This document shows, one piece after another, positions 18,276 to 27,508 of a stretch of DNA of 32,380 bases. The number at the start of each line of letters is the position of its first letter. Position 1 is the first letter of the stretch. The stretch covers positions 70,427 to 102,806 of the forward strand of contig DAIBJA010000023.1 in the NCBI GenBank assembly GCA_027420455.1. Reading direction: 5' to 3'. A model generated the notes under the pieces. That model searched no databases. It was not told the origin of the DNA and saw nothing but the letters and a program-made list of their open reading frames with translations. This DNA is from Clostridia bacterium (GTDB lineage Bacteria > Bacillota > Sulfobacillia > JAJZYS01 > JAJYTV01). A program made the translations under genes and the position numbers.

Positions 18276-18848
18276 TTACGCGTCCTGCGCTGCCTTGACC
18301 GCCGCCAGGGCGTAGGCGGCGGCCTTCGCGTAGAAGGGCTGCCTGGCGTGCTGGGCGACGCCGGCGACCCATTTGGGCAGCCACTCCAGGAGATGGCGTT
18401 CACCGAAGGCCGCGGCGTCGGTCATCGCCTGCAGGTCCCCCCTGAGAAGGAGGTGCCCAAGGAACGCGAGCTCGGAAACGACGTGATCAGGCGGCAGTTC
18501 CTGGGCCGTCACGCCATGTTTCTCATAGGTGCCCGCCACCTCGCTCGTGCTCTGCCCAGCGCCGGCCTCCTCGAGATAGAAGGCCTCCACGGGGCGGCAG
18601 GGCGCATACGGCAGGTCGGAAATGAAGAGCCGGGTGTACTCCTCCTGGGCGGCCTCGACGCCGTCGGCGGCCATGGCGGCGAAGGCCTCCTGCAGGTGCG
18701 TCTGCAGCGCCTGGCGGATGGTCGGAACATCGCCGTCCGCGACGAGTCGCAGGATGTTCGGAGCCACATCCCACCACTCGCCCTCTGGGTACCGCAAGAG
18801 GTAGGCCGCCGCCTCGAGATCGAAGAGAACCTCTTCCGCCGCCTGCAT
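18276..18848 (-). CDS. TorD/DmsD-type molybdoenzyme chaperone
   Basis: A 190-residue all-helical protein of the TorD/NarJ-like chaperone family. These bind the apo-catalytic subunit and its Tat signal until the cofactor is loaded. The family hallmark region is present at EEYTRLFISDLPYAPCRPVEAFYLEEAG, followed by YEKHGV, LPPDHVVSELAFLGHLL and FGERHLLEWLPKWVAGV. Start ATG with GGAGG at 9-nt spacing. It sits directly after the NrfD gene in the molybdoenzyme operon, so its client is almost certainly the 910-residue oxidoreductase encoded upstream. Confidence 0.9.
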   Translation of the reverse strand: MQAAEEVLFDLEAAAYLLRYPEGEWWDVAPNILRLVADGDVPTIRQALQTHLQEAFAAMAADGVEAAQEEYTRLFISDLPYAPCRPVEAFYLEEAGAGQSTSEVAGTYEKHGVTAQELPPDHVVSELAFLGHLLLRGDLQAMTDAAAFGERHLLEWLPKWVAGVAQHARQPFYAKAAAYALAAVKAAQDA

Positions 18849-18869
18849 CGCTGCCGCCCTCCAACCTGC

Positions 18870-19769
18870 TCAGATGTGCGGGAACGGGTAGCCGAAGATG
18901 CCTGCAGCAAGTACGTAGTAGCGCAGCAGGAACCCTCCCATGAGCACCAGGACCGCGGCCAGGGACGTCAGCACGTGGTTCGGACGGGCTTCGCCGCCCT
19001 GGCTGCGGCCGTGCTGCACCATCTGCCAGATCTCGATGGCCCACGGCACAAGCAGTCCGAGGAACGCGAAGCCGACGAGGAAGCCCGGGCTGCCGAGCAG
19101 GTAGGCAGCCGACAGCCTGGCGGCCTCAGGCGCTAGGCGGAAGTAGTTGAAGAAGGCGAGCAGGATGAGGATCTCGCCGCCGATGAGCGCCGCATCCACG
19201 CGCTCGAGCCTGCCCGCCAGCGCGTCCAGCCAGGGCCATGTCTTGCGCATGGCGAGGGTGTAGAGCAGCACGAGCGCGGCCCCTGTCGAGGCAGCGGAAA
19301 CCACGAACAGGAGCGGCAACGCCGGCGTGTTCCAGAACGGAATGTCCGGTGCCTGGGAGACGAGGAAGCCGGTATAGAGCGCCACGGCCATGCCGATGAC
19401 GGAGTTCCAGGCGAGGAGCCTGGGCAGCACGACATCGCGCCTGAGGTCGAACCAGAGGTAGACGACCCCGATCACGAGGAAGGCGGTCAGCAGCAGGACG
19501 CCCCAGAAGATCCACGACGTCGGGTTCAGGAGCGTGTACATGAGGTGCCAGGGGTTGACGAGATCTACCACCAGGAACAGCGTGCCGACGGCCACCGAGG
19601 CCATCGCCGCCCCCTGGGCGAACCGCATGAGCCGCCTTTGCAGCTCTCCGGTCAGCGCAGCAGTGCGCCCGAGCCAGTAGGCCATGCCCACCGTGGCGCC
19701 GCCGAGTCCGCCGAGGAAGAGGTAGACCGCGATCAGCCAACCCCACTCGGTCTGGTGCATGTACGTCAC
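18870..19769 (-). CDS. NrfD/PsrC-type membrane subunit
   Basis: A 299-residue membrane protein with about eight hydrophobic helices, matching the polysulfide-reductase NrfD family that anchors the complex and exchanges electrons with quinones. Hallmarks are WGWLIAVYLFLGGLGGATVG, VDLVNPWHLMYTLLNPTSW, YTGFLVSQAPDIPFWNTPALP and the C-terminal LRYYVLAAG. No haem-ligand pattern is obvious, as is usual for NrfD. The start is GTG with GGGGGAG about 5 bases upstream. Placed between the ferredoxin subunit and the chaperone, it forms the C subunit of an A-B-C respiratory complex. Confidence 0.93.
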   Translation of the reverse strand: MTYMHQTEWGWLIAVYLFLGGLGGATVGMAYWLGRTAALTGELQRRLMRFAQGAAMASVAVGTLFLVVDLVNPWHLMYTLLNPTSWIFWGVLLLTAFLVIGVVYLWFDLRRDVVLPRLLAWNSVIGMAVALYTGFLVSQAPDIPFWNTPALPLLFVVSAASTGAALVLLYTLAMRKTWPWLDALAGRLERVDAALIGGEILILLAFFNYFRLAPEAARLSAAYLLGSPGFLVGFAFLGLLVPWAIEIWQMVQHGRSQGGEARPNHVLTSLAAVLVLMGGFLLRYYVLAAGIFGYPFPHI

Positions 19770-19781
19770 GTCGTCTCCCCC

Positions 19782-20378
19782 TCAGCGGATGTAGAAGACC
19801 TTCGGCTTCGTGCCGAGCTCTGGCGCGAGAGGAACGGCCTCGCCCGAGGAGACGAGCTGGGCGACGCGGCTCGCTTGGTCGTTGAGATCCCCGAAGATCC
19901 TCGCCTCGCCCGGGCAGGTGGCAACGCATGCCGGCTCAAGGCCCTCCTCGAGCCGCTCGTAGCAGAAGTCGCACTTGTCCACGTGGGCGCTGGTCTGCTG
20001 CACGTCGGGACCATAGACGATGCGGGCCCTGCTTATGTCGCCCGCGTCGTAGACGTAGCGGGCGTCGTAGGGACAGGCGAGCATGCAGGCCTTGCAGCCC
20101 ATGCAGGTCTCCTGGTCGACGACCACGATGCCACCCTCGATGTAGTGGCTCGCACCGGTAGGGCACACGGACACGCAGGGCGCATCCTCGCAGTGCATGC
20201 AAAGTCGGGGTACGAATTCGCGGGAAACGTCGGGGAACTCACCGATCACGACGTTCTCGACGTGGGTGCGATAATTGCCGGACCAGAACGGCGTGTCGTG
20301 CTGCTGGGTGCATGCCGCGACACAGGCTTGGCAGCCGAGGCACGTCTTCACGTTCAAGACCATTCCGTAGCGCTTCAC
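19782..20378 (-). CDS. Four-cluster ferredoxin subunit (DmsB/PsrB/NrfC type)
   Basis: A 198-residue electron-transfer subunit with four cysteine motifs for [4Fe-4S] clusters: CLGCQACVAAC, CMHCEDAPCVSVC, CMGCKACMLAC, and CDFC ... CVATC. The protein passes electrons between the molybdopterin subunit and the NrfD membrane subunit. It has no Tat signal of its own, so it probably travels with the catalytic subunit. The start is GTG with GGGAGG at 8-nt spacing, 13 bases after the catalytic-subunit stop. Confidence 0.95.
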   Translation of the reverse strand: MKRYGMVLNVKTCLGCQACVAACTQQHDTPFWSGNYRTHVENVVIGEFPDVSREFVPRLCMHCEDAPCVSVCPTGASHYIEGGIVVVDQETCMGCKACMLACPYDARYVYDAGDISRARIVYGPDVQQTSAHVDKCDFCYERLEEGLEPACVATCPGEARIFGDLNDQASRVAQLVSSGEAVPLAPELGTKPKVFYIR

Positions 20379-20391
20379 CCGTCAGCCCTCC

Positions 20392-23124
20392 CTAGAGCTT
20401 GCGCAGGCGCACGGTGAACTCGCCGCTGCGCGGCGCGCCTACCACCGATTCGGGCCGTGCCGTGACAAGCTGACTCAAGGCCGTGCCCTGGCCGGCCCCT
20501 ACCAGCAGCCGGTTGTGCACACCGAAGTTGGACATCATGTAGACCGTATCCGGTCGCACCATCTCCGTCAGGAAGGCTGTGCCCTGCACCGTGTCGCCGG
20601 TGGCGGTGTTGCGGAGCTCGAGGCGGTCGCCGGAACCGATGCGGAGCCTGCGAGCCGACGCGGGATTGACCCAGATCCCGAGGTACTGGTCACCGTAGTT
20701 GTGCGACAGCGCCATGAGCAGGTCGTTGTTGGCCGTGGCCGTGTGGGACTGCACAGGCGCCTTGCCATACGCGAAGAAGAACTCGTCTGCCGCCAGGTGG
20801 CCGCCTGCGGCCGGTGTCTCCGGCGGAATCCAGGCAATCAGGGGGTCCCACTCCGGACGATAGCCGTGTTCCTGGATGAAGCCGGCCGTAATGAGCGAGA
20901 AGAGCTCGAGCCGCCCCGACGGCGTGGGAACGGGGAGGTGGTCCGGCATCGCCCAGCGCGCAAGCAGCGGCTCTGCCTGATCGAACACCACGAGGCCGTC
21001 CCGCCGCAGACGGCGCTTGAGTTGTGCCACGGAGACACCCTCGGCGCGCGCCGCCTCACGGATCTGGTACTCCGCCACGGCCGCGACAGCCGACCCGCCG
21101 CTCCGACGCGCCGACTCGGCTGTCTCGGCCACCGCGGCCGGATCCCAGCCGTTGAACTCTGCCACCGTCTGCCAGAACGGCACGCCACGCATGGCCGCAA
21201 GGTCGGAGAGGATGTCGAGCGCAGGCTTCGTGCCCTTCGGCGGAGTGACGGACGGTTCCCTCAGGCGGATGCCGCGCTGGTGGCTGTGCCCCAGGTCGAA
21301 GAGCAGGTCCTGGCGCTCGAGGTACACCTGATCCGGAAGAATGACGTCCGCGTAGGCGTTCGAATCGTTCGGCATGATATCGATCGCCACCACGAGCCCC
21401 ATGCCCGGGTCGGCCAGGAACTCCTGCCATGCCGTGCTGCTCATGGCGTTGCGGATGGGGTTCGCCTGGTACATGTAGAAGGACCGCAGCCGGTAGGGCT
21501 TGCCCTGCCACTGCACCTGTCCCTTGGAGCCTTCGAGGTAGCCGAGGTTCGGGAAGAGCGGGAAGGCGACGCCCTGCTTGCCCTCGGAGAACTGTTGCTC
21601 GGACCAGGCGTACGAGATGCCGGGATGCTTGTGATTCCAGGCCTGCGGGTTGTCGAAGTAGGTCGCGAGCACGCCTTGCGGGCTCATGATGCCTGGCACC
21701 AGCATGCCAGGATACTTCTGCAGGTCACCGCCCTTGCGGAGGTAGGCCAGCATGTCCGCCATCATCTCGTGGTACTCTCCGGCGAAGATCCAGCCGCCGC
21801 GCCGGTCGATGCCGCCGACCAGCGCCTGCAGCATCGCAACGCTGCGGCGCAGCATGATCGAGTTCCTGTAGCGTCCATCGTGCCAGCCGGGCTCGACCAG
21901 AGCAGGGCGCGTGGTGCCGAAGTCGTGCGCCACCTCGCGGATCGTCGCCGCGCTGACGTCGGTGATCGCGGCCGCCCACTCCGGCGTGAAGGTCGCCACC
22001 TTCTGCTGCAGCGCCTGCAGCACGGTCTGCACCCGCTTGCCCTGGAAGAGCAGTCCCTGCGGTACGGCAAGCGCCGGTGCGACGGTGGAACCGTCGACAG
22101 CCACCGTGTTGTCGTTGTGGAACACGCCACCGGTCTCCACGACCTGTCCGCGCGTGGCATCGTAGACGTAGAAGGCGCTCGGCATGTGCGACGCCGGGTC
22201 CGTCTTCATCACGGGCTGACCCTGCTCGTCGAGGAGGAACGGCGCATTGGTGTGGGCCGCCACGAACTGCGCATCGTAGTATCCGTGCCCGAGCATCTCG
22301 TGCAGCATGGCCAGGGTGAACGCCAGGTCCGTGCCCGGCTTGATGGGGATCCAGGTGTCGGCGTGCGCGGCGAGCTCGGAGAGGCGCGGATCGAGCACGA
22401 CAACCTTGGTCTTCTCGAGGTTGCGCGCGAGGTCGAGCGCTCGGCCGGTCGAGATGGCGGCGACCGACGCATTCGATCCGATGGCAAGGAAGTAGCGCGC
22501 GTTGCCGTAGTCCGCCTGCACCTCGTCGTGGATGTTGAAGTTGCCCGTCACCGTGTCGATGCCGAAGTGCTCGCCCGTGACGCAGGGCTGCATCGGCGTG
22601 CCGTAGATGTTCGGGATCTCCGACGATACGGCGAACGCGACGACCTCCGGGCGGTAGTAGGCGCAGATCACCCAGCCCGCGGCGATTGCCTTCTCATAGG
22701 GCTGGATGTCGAGTTCCCGTTCCCGCCGCTCGATGTACGCGTAGGCCTCCTCCCAGCTGGCCGCCCGGAATCGCCACTCGCCGCGCTTCGACCCCGCGAC
22801 GCGAATGAGCGGCCTCGTGATGCGTTCGGGACTATACGCCAGCCGGAGCCCGGACTGGCCGCGCGGGCACAGGCGGCCCTGGTTGAAGGGATCCGCTCCG
22901 TTGCCGTCGATCTTGACGGCGCGCCGGAGTCCGCCCCGTTCATCGACCTGCACTTTGATCCCGCAACCGCTCGCGCACATGGTGCAGATATTGGGATACG
23001 ACGTATCCGACTGCGTCGCGTCGTCTGCACTCGTCTTCGCAAGCGCAAACTCCAAGGGTCCCAGAACCGCCAAAGATGCACCAGTAACCGCGCTGGCTTC
23101 GATGAATTCTCTTCGCGTAAGCAT
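20392..23124 (-). CDS. Tat-exported molybdopterin oxidoreductase catalytic subunit
   Basis: A 910-residue DMSO-reductase-superfamily enzyme with bis-MGD cofactor. A Tat signal (TRREFIEAS, Arg4-Arg5, then a hydrophobic core) precedes an N-terminal [4Fe-4S] site with Cys47, Cys50, Cys54 and Cys86, the last in GRLCPRG. Cys181 in the stretch MQPCVTGEH sits where the metal ligand is expected, which would place it with Cys-ligated enzymes such as polysulfide, thiosulfate, tetrathionate, arsenate or SrrA-type selenate reductases. The C-terminal MGD domain shows YGKAPVQSHTATANND and YLGIWVNPASARRL. With the B, NrfD and TorD genes it forms a PsrABC-like respiratory complex facing outward. The exact substrate is unresolved. 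Confidence 0.93.
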   Translation of the reverse strand: MLTRREFIEASAVTGASLAVLGPLEFALAKTSADDATQSDTSYPNICTMCASGCGIKVQVDERGGLRRAVKIDGNGADPFNQGRLCPRGQSGLRLAYSPERITRPLIRVAGSKRGEWRFRAASWEEAYAYIERRERELDIQPYEKAIAAGWVICAYYRPEVVAFAVSSEIPNIYGTPMQPCVTGEHFGIDTVTGNFNIHDEVQADYGNARYFLAIGSNASVAAISTGRALDLARNLEKTKVVVLDPRLSELAAHADTWIPIKPGTDLAFTLAMLHEMLGHGYYDAQFVAAHTNAPFLLDEQGQPVMKTDPASHMPSAFYVYDATRGQVVETGGVFHNDNTVAVDGSTVAPALAVPQGLLFQGKRVQTVLQALQQKVATFTPEWAAAITDVSAATIREVAHDFGTTRPALVEPGWHDGRYRNSIMLRRSVAMLQALVGGIDRRGGWIFAGEYHEMMADMLAYLRKGGDLQKYPGMLVPGIMSPQGVLATYFDNPQAWNHKHPGISYAWSEQQFSEGKQGVAFPLFPNLGYLEGSKGQVQWQGKPYRLRSFYMYQANPIRNAMSSTAWQEFLADPGMGLVVAIDIMPNDSNAYADVILPDQVYLERQDLLFDLGHSHQRGIRLREPSVTPPKGTKPALDILSDLAAMRGVPFWQTVAEFNGWDPAAVAETAESARRSGGSAVAAVAEYQIREAARAEGVSVAQLKRRLRRDGLVVFDQAEPLLARWAMPDHLPVPTPSGRLELFSLITAGFIQEHGYRPEWDPLIAWIPPETPAAGGHLAADEFFFAYGKAPVQSHTATANNDLLMALSHNYGDQYLGIWVNPASARRLRIGSGDRLELRNTATGDTVQGTAFLTEMVRPDTVYMMSNFGVHNRLLVGAGQGTALSQLVTARPESVVGAPRSGEFTVRLRKL

Positions 23125-23578
23125 CTGCTAACCCCCGCACCGCTGATACACTGCCATGTATGCCTATCGAAGATTAGTTGTGGCGCTCGCCTTCCGGATA
23201 TACCTCATGGGTCCTGAATCATTACTCCATTCGCCGCCCCGGGCCGCCGGTCAGGCGGATCCCATTCGTCGCATGCATAACCACTTGTCAGCCCGCTGCG
23301 TCATCCCGCAGCGGGAAGGTATGGTAGCGTCAGACGTCGGAACACTGTCTGGGGCCGCGTTCAGAGCCTTTATCGCCTTGAGCGCGGCAGCGTCTGATTT
23401 CCGTTCTGGGTGGTCTTTCAGCGATCTGGACGACGCGCAGCGACCACTTCCGCCGTCAAGATGGGCCGGTTGGCGCCAGCGCAAGCCGCCTCTGCACCCA
23501 CCTCCGCACGACGCACAAAGCGCACGGCCTGATGGCCGTGCGCGCCCGAGTGCAACCGATGTCAGGCTCGGACCTCCG
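23125..23578. other. Gene-free stretch with several hairpins between two operons
   Basis: No ORF here looks coding. Inverted repeats include CCCGCTGCG/CGCAGCGGG (23292-23315), the nested pair TCAGACG/CGTCTGA (23330-23397) with GCCGCG/CGCGGC inside, and GTGGTC/GACCAC (23410-23447). Most could fold on either strand; in the minus-strand sense they would form the 5' region of the molybdoenzyme operon. No clear sigma-A promoter and no riboswitch class I recognise was seen. A weak SD (GGGGGT) precedes the oxidoreductase ATG. Confidence 0.5.
23508..23543 (-). terminator. Intrinsic terminator after the transglutaminase operon
   Basis: On the minus strand GCGCACGGCC-ATCA-GGCCGTGCGC (23520-23543) is a perfect 10-bp stem with a 4-base loop followed by TTTG. 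It lies 36 bases after the stop of the transglutaminase gene. Confidence 0.75.
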
Positions 23579-25495
23579 TCAGGCCTTGCGGCCATGCCGC
23601 AGAGACCAGAGCTCCCGCCACGCCTCCCTTGCACCCACCGGACAGCTGCCCGGCACGCCGTAGAGACGCCACTCGACGTGGCGGCACAGGTGCGGTGCCG
23701 CACCGCCCAGCCACTCCCGCACCGTCTGGTTCCGGCGCCAGGGTTTGCCGCATGTGTACGACCAGAGGCGCAGGTAGAGCACCTCCGCCTGTGTCCGGTG
23801 TCCGAGCGTCCAAACGGCCAACGCGAGAACGACCAGTCCCAGCACGAAGGCGATGTCGAGCGGCGCCTGCGATGCGCGCGCCCGTGCGCGGGCCAAAGAC
23901 TCCCTCTGCGCGGCCCGTTCCAGGGCCCGCAGGGCCTGAGCGCGCCCGAGCCGGCCCACCTGCACCGTCGGCAATGCCCCTGTCGCGCTGGCCGCCGCCG
24001 TCGCGCCGCCTCCCCGCTGCAAGGAGGGCAGCGCGAAGCCGGGCGTCGGGTCGAGCGGCAGCCAGCCATGTCCCGGCACCCACACTTCAGCCCAGCTGTG
24101 GGCGTCGGCGGCGGTCACGACGCGGCCACCCTGCTCCGGGCTGCCGGGCAAGTAGCCCGCCACCCAGCGCGCGGCGATGCCATCGGCGCGCGCCAGCACG
24201 ACGAATGCGGACGAGAAGCTGTTGCAATCGCCTGCGTGGTGCACGAAGAGGAAATCCCAGACGAAGTCGCGTCCGCCGTCGGACGGCACCTGCAGCACAT
24301 ACTGCTCGTGACTGTGGAGATAGCCGATGAGCGCTGCGGCTTCGCTGCCCACGGTGGGTCGCACGCCCTTGATGATGCGGTGCGCCAGCCGGCTTACCGC
24401 CGACGGCAGCGTCCTCGGCAGCTGCAAGGCGCTTCTCGGCGCCCCCCGAGCGCTGACGGGCACCGCCCGGGCTGCTCTGAGCGTGGTCGAAGGCAGGGCC
24501 GCGATGATTTCGATATCGCGCCCGTCCGCGCGGTACGCGCCGCTGCGGGCGTTGTAGAGCCAGGCGCCGGGCGGCGACAGCAGCTCGACGACGTTGCCGG
24601 CTACGGGATCGGTGGGCAGGGTGGCCGCCAGCGTCACGTGCTCGAGCACCAGCCTCGTGCCGGGTCCCGGCCGCACGCTCTCCTGTCCGGGCACCAGGGT
24701 GCGCCACGAGCCTCCCTGCTTCCAGCCCTGGCCCGTATAGTCGTAGGCGGTGAATACCTGCCAGTAGAGCGCCGCGCGCGACGTCGAGGTGAATGCGGCG
24801 TTCGTGGCCGGTATCAATGTCTGATCGAGTTGCCCGATGTCGAGCGGGTAGCCCTGCTGCACCAGCGTGCCACCGCCCGGCGAGGGCCTCAGCGGCGGCA
24901 GCGTCTGCCCGGCCAGTAGGACGAGGCCGATGCTGATGGCGCCATAGATCTCGAGCGAGCGCCGGCCGTGCGCAGGTTCCCTGCCCAGGTCGAAGTAGCG
25001 CACCGCGATGAATCCCAGGCAGAGCGCGACGGCGCTGGCGGCGACGTTCACCTCGAGGCTCCCGACGTAGCTCAGGAGTCCGATGCCCAAGACCAGCTGC
25101 AAGAGGCGCAGCGCCAGGGTGCCCAGGCTCTCGAAGCTGGCCGTGAGGGCCGGCAGGAGCAGGGAGAGCAGCAGGGTCGCGTCGGCCGTGTCGAGCTTCT
25201 TCGGTGTCAGGACCCTGAGGCTCTGGATCAGGTGATGGAATTCGGGCACCCGCAGGCCGTGCGGCCAGAGCCCCGTCGCGAGGACGAGGGCGAAGATCCA
25301 GAGCGCCAGGCGGAGCAGCCTGCGCCGCAGGGACATAGGGTCGAAAGCCAGCGCGGCGTAGAGTCCTGCATAGAGCAGCAGGAGCCCCGTCGCCCCTGCG
25401 ATGCTCTGGTAGAAGGCCACGGTCACCGGCAGAGACCACAGGGCGCCATAGCCCTGACGTCGGATCAAGGCCGCACCCGGCGTCCCAGGCGCCAC
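23579..25495 (-). CDS. TgpA-like membrane transglutaminase (DUF3488-transglutaminase)
   Basis: A 638-residue membrane protein. About five or six hydrophobic helices fill residues 1-200, then comes a long extracytoplasmic region with a transglutaminase core: Cys424 in AGDCNSFSSAF, His466 in DAHSWAEVW and Asp482 in LPLDPTPG make the expected Cys-His-Asp triad. One more membrane helix (about 545-565) is followed by a cytoplasmic tail. Members occur beside MoxR and DUF58 genes, as here. The natural reaction (cross-linking or peptidase-like) is not settled. The start overlaps the DUF58 gene by 31 bases at GTG 25495; a TTG at 25468 that overlaps the DUF58 stop is an alternative. Confidence 0.9.
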   Translation of the reverse strand: MAPGTPGAALIRRQGYGALWSLPVTVAFYQSIAGATGLLLLYAGLYAALAFDPMSLRRRLLRLALWIFALVLATGLWPHGLRVPEFHHLIQSLRVLTPKKLDTADATLLLSLLLPALTASFESLGTLALRLLQLVLGIGLLSYVGSLEVNVAASAVALCLGFIAVRYFDLGREPAHGRRSLEIYGAISIGLVLLAGQTLPPLRPSPGGGTLVQQGYPLDIGQLDQTLIPATNAAFTSTSRAALYWQVFTAYDYTGQGWKQGGSWRTLVPGQESVRPGPGTRLVLEHVTLAATLPTDPVAGNVVELLSPPGAWLYNARSGAYRADGRDIEIIAALPSTTLRAARAVPVSARGAPRSALQLPRTLPSAVSRLAHRIIKGVRPTVGSEAAALIGYLHSHEQYVLQVPSDGGRDFVWDFLFVHHAGDCNSFSSAFVVLARADGIAARWVAGYLPGSPEQGGRVVTAADAHSWAEVWVPGHGWLPLDPTPGFALPSLQRGGGATAAASATGALPTVQVGRLGRAQALRALERAAQRESLARARARASQAPLDIAFVLGLVVLALAVWTLGHRTQAEVLYLRLWSYTCGKPWRRNQTVREWLGGAAPHLCRHVEWRLYGVPGSCPVGAREAWRELWSLRHGRKA

Positions 25496-26507
25496 AGGGC
25501 GGCGAAGTTCGGCACGCTGATGTCAGCGCGGCGGCCCTCACCCACTGCTGCCACCATGGCGCCGGGATTCGCCCCCTTGAAACTGCGCGCCGCGTCGCTC
25601 GGGCCGACGAACAGGGTCCGTCGCCCAACGGCCAGCGGCATGGGCCTGTGCTCGAGCTCCACCGCGGTCAGCGCCTCCATCAGGCGCGCGGCGTTGCCCA
25701 TGCCCTCCTGAACGCTGCATCTTCCGGCGTGGAGCGCCACGCGGCTGCCCTCGCGCGCCAACGTCAGCGCGAAGGACGCCGCCACGCTGACGGCCAGTTC
25801 AAAGAGCTCAGGGTCGGGGTAGTCACGCCGGTCGACGTCGAGCACAATCTCACGCAGCAGTTCGCCGCTGCGCAAAGTCTGTCGCACCTGGAGCCGTCCC
25901 GTGCGCACCGTCTGCGGCCAGTGCAGCCGCCCGAGGCGGTCGCCCGCCTCGTAACGGCGAACGCCGGCGAACTCGCGCTGCTCCTCTATGCGTCTCACTC
26001 CGCGCAAGCTGTCGTCGCCGCCGCCTTGGAGCCGCCGCAAAGAAAGCGCCACCGCCCGGGGCCGCACGGCCACAGCCAGACGCGCCTCGCGGGCAAGCGT
26101 GCGCGTCAGGATGCCGAGCGGGTCCCGATAGGCCAGGGTCACCTCATAGAGATGGACGCCGCGACGCACGTTCTTCTCCACCCAGCGCAGGCGGAGGCGG
26201 CCGACGCCGAACCATCCCTCGTGCACCCGCAGCTCCGGGCCATCGCGAATCGCCACGCGCCAGAAGCCGGGAAAGAAGCCCTGCCAGACGGCTTCCAACT
26301 CGACGAAGTCGCCCGCCTCCGGGCCCAGGGTCAAGACCTCCACCTTGGCATGCGTCCGCCCGGCCAGGAGCCAGCCGCAGCTCGCTGCCAGCAGAAAGAC
26401 GAGGGCGAGCCGGCCTGCGTAGAGCCAGAGCGGTCCTGGCGCAAGGGCGATGCCGCCGAGCACCAGCAGCGGGAGCCCGTAGGGTGCCAGGCGGCGCAGG
26501 GCGCTGC

Positions 26508-26511
<4 letters not shown>
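25465..26511 (-). CDS. DUF58 membrane protein
   Basis: A 348-residue protein with two N-terminal membrane helices (about residues 10-50) followed by a beta-rich domain and the DUF58 hallmark, EFAGVRRYEAGDRLGRLHWPQTVRTGRLQVRQ. A degenerate von Willebrand A-like fold follows (LREIVLDVDRRDYPDPE). DUF58 proteins are regularly encoded with MoxR ATPases and are thought to be their membrane partners, but a defined activity is not established. It overlaps the moxR stop by 4 nt and the transglutaminase start by about 31 nt, so all three are translationally coupled. Confidence 0.9.
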
Positions 26512-27452
<941 letters not shown>

Positions 27453-27459
27453 AAGCACA

Positions 27460-27497
27460 CCACTCCCCCGCCGGGTGATTTACCGGCGAGGGAGTGG
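27460..27497 (-). promoter_or_regulatory. Hairpin covering the ribosome-binding site of moxR
   Basis: On the minus strand CCACTCCC-TCGCCGG ... CCGGCG-GGGGAGTGG is a near-perfect stem of about 14 bp with a short AT-rich loop. Its 3' arm contains the GGGGGAG SD of moxR and ends a few bases before the start codon. No T-run follows, so it does not look like a terminator. It could limit moxR translation unless ribosomes or a factor open it. Confidence 0.6.
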
Positions 27498-27508
27498 CTT
27501 CCTGCTTG

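Noticed and set aside
20515-23217. 900-aa plus-strand ORF
   Set aside because: It is antisense to the molybdopterin oxidoreductase over its whole length and is rich in Arg/His/Val, typical of shadow translation.
23156-24919. 587-aa plus-strand ORF across the intergenic region
   Set aside because: Most of it is antisense to the transglutaminase gene; the intergenic part shows hairpins and no family motif.
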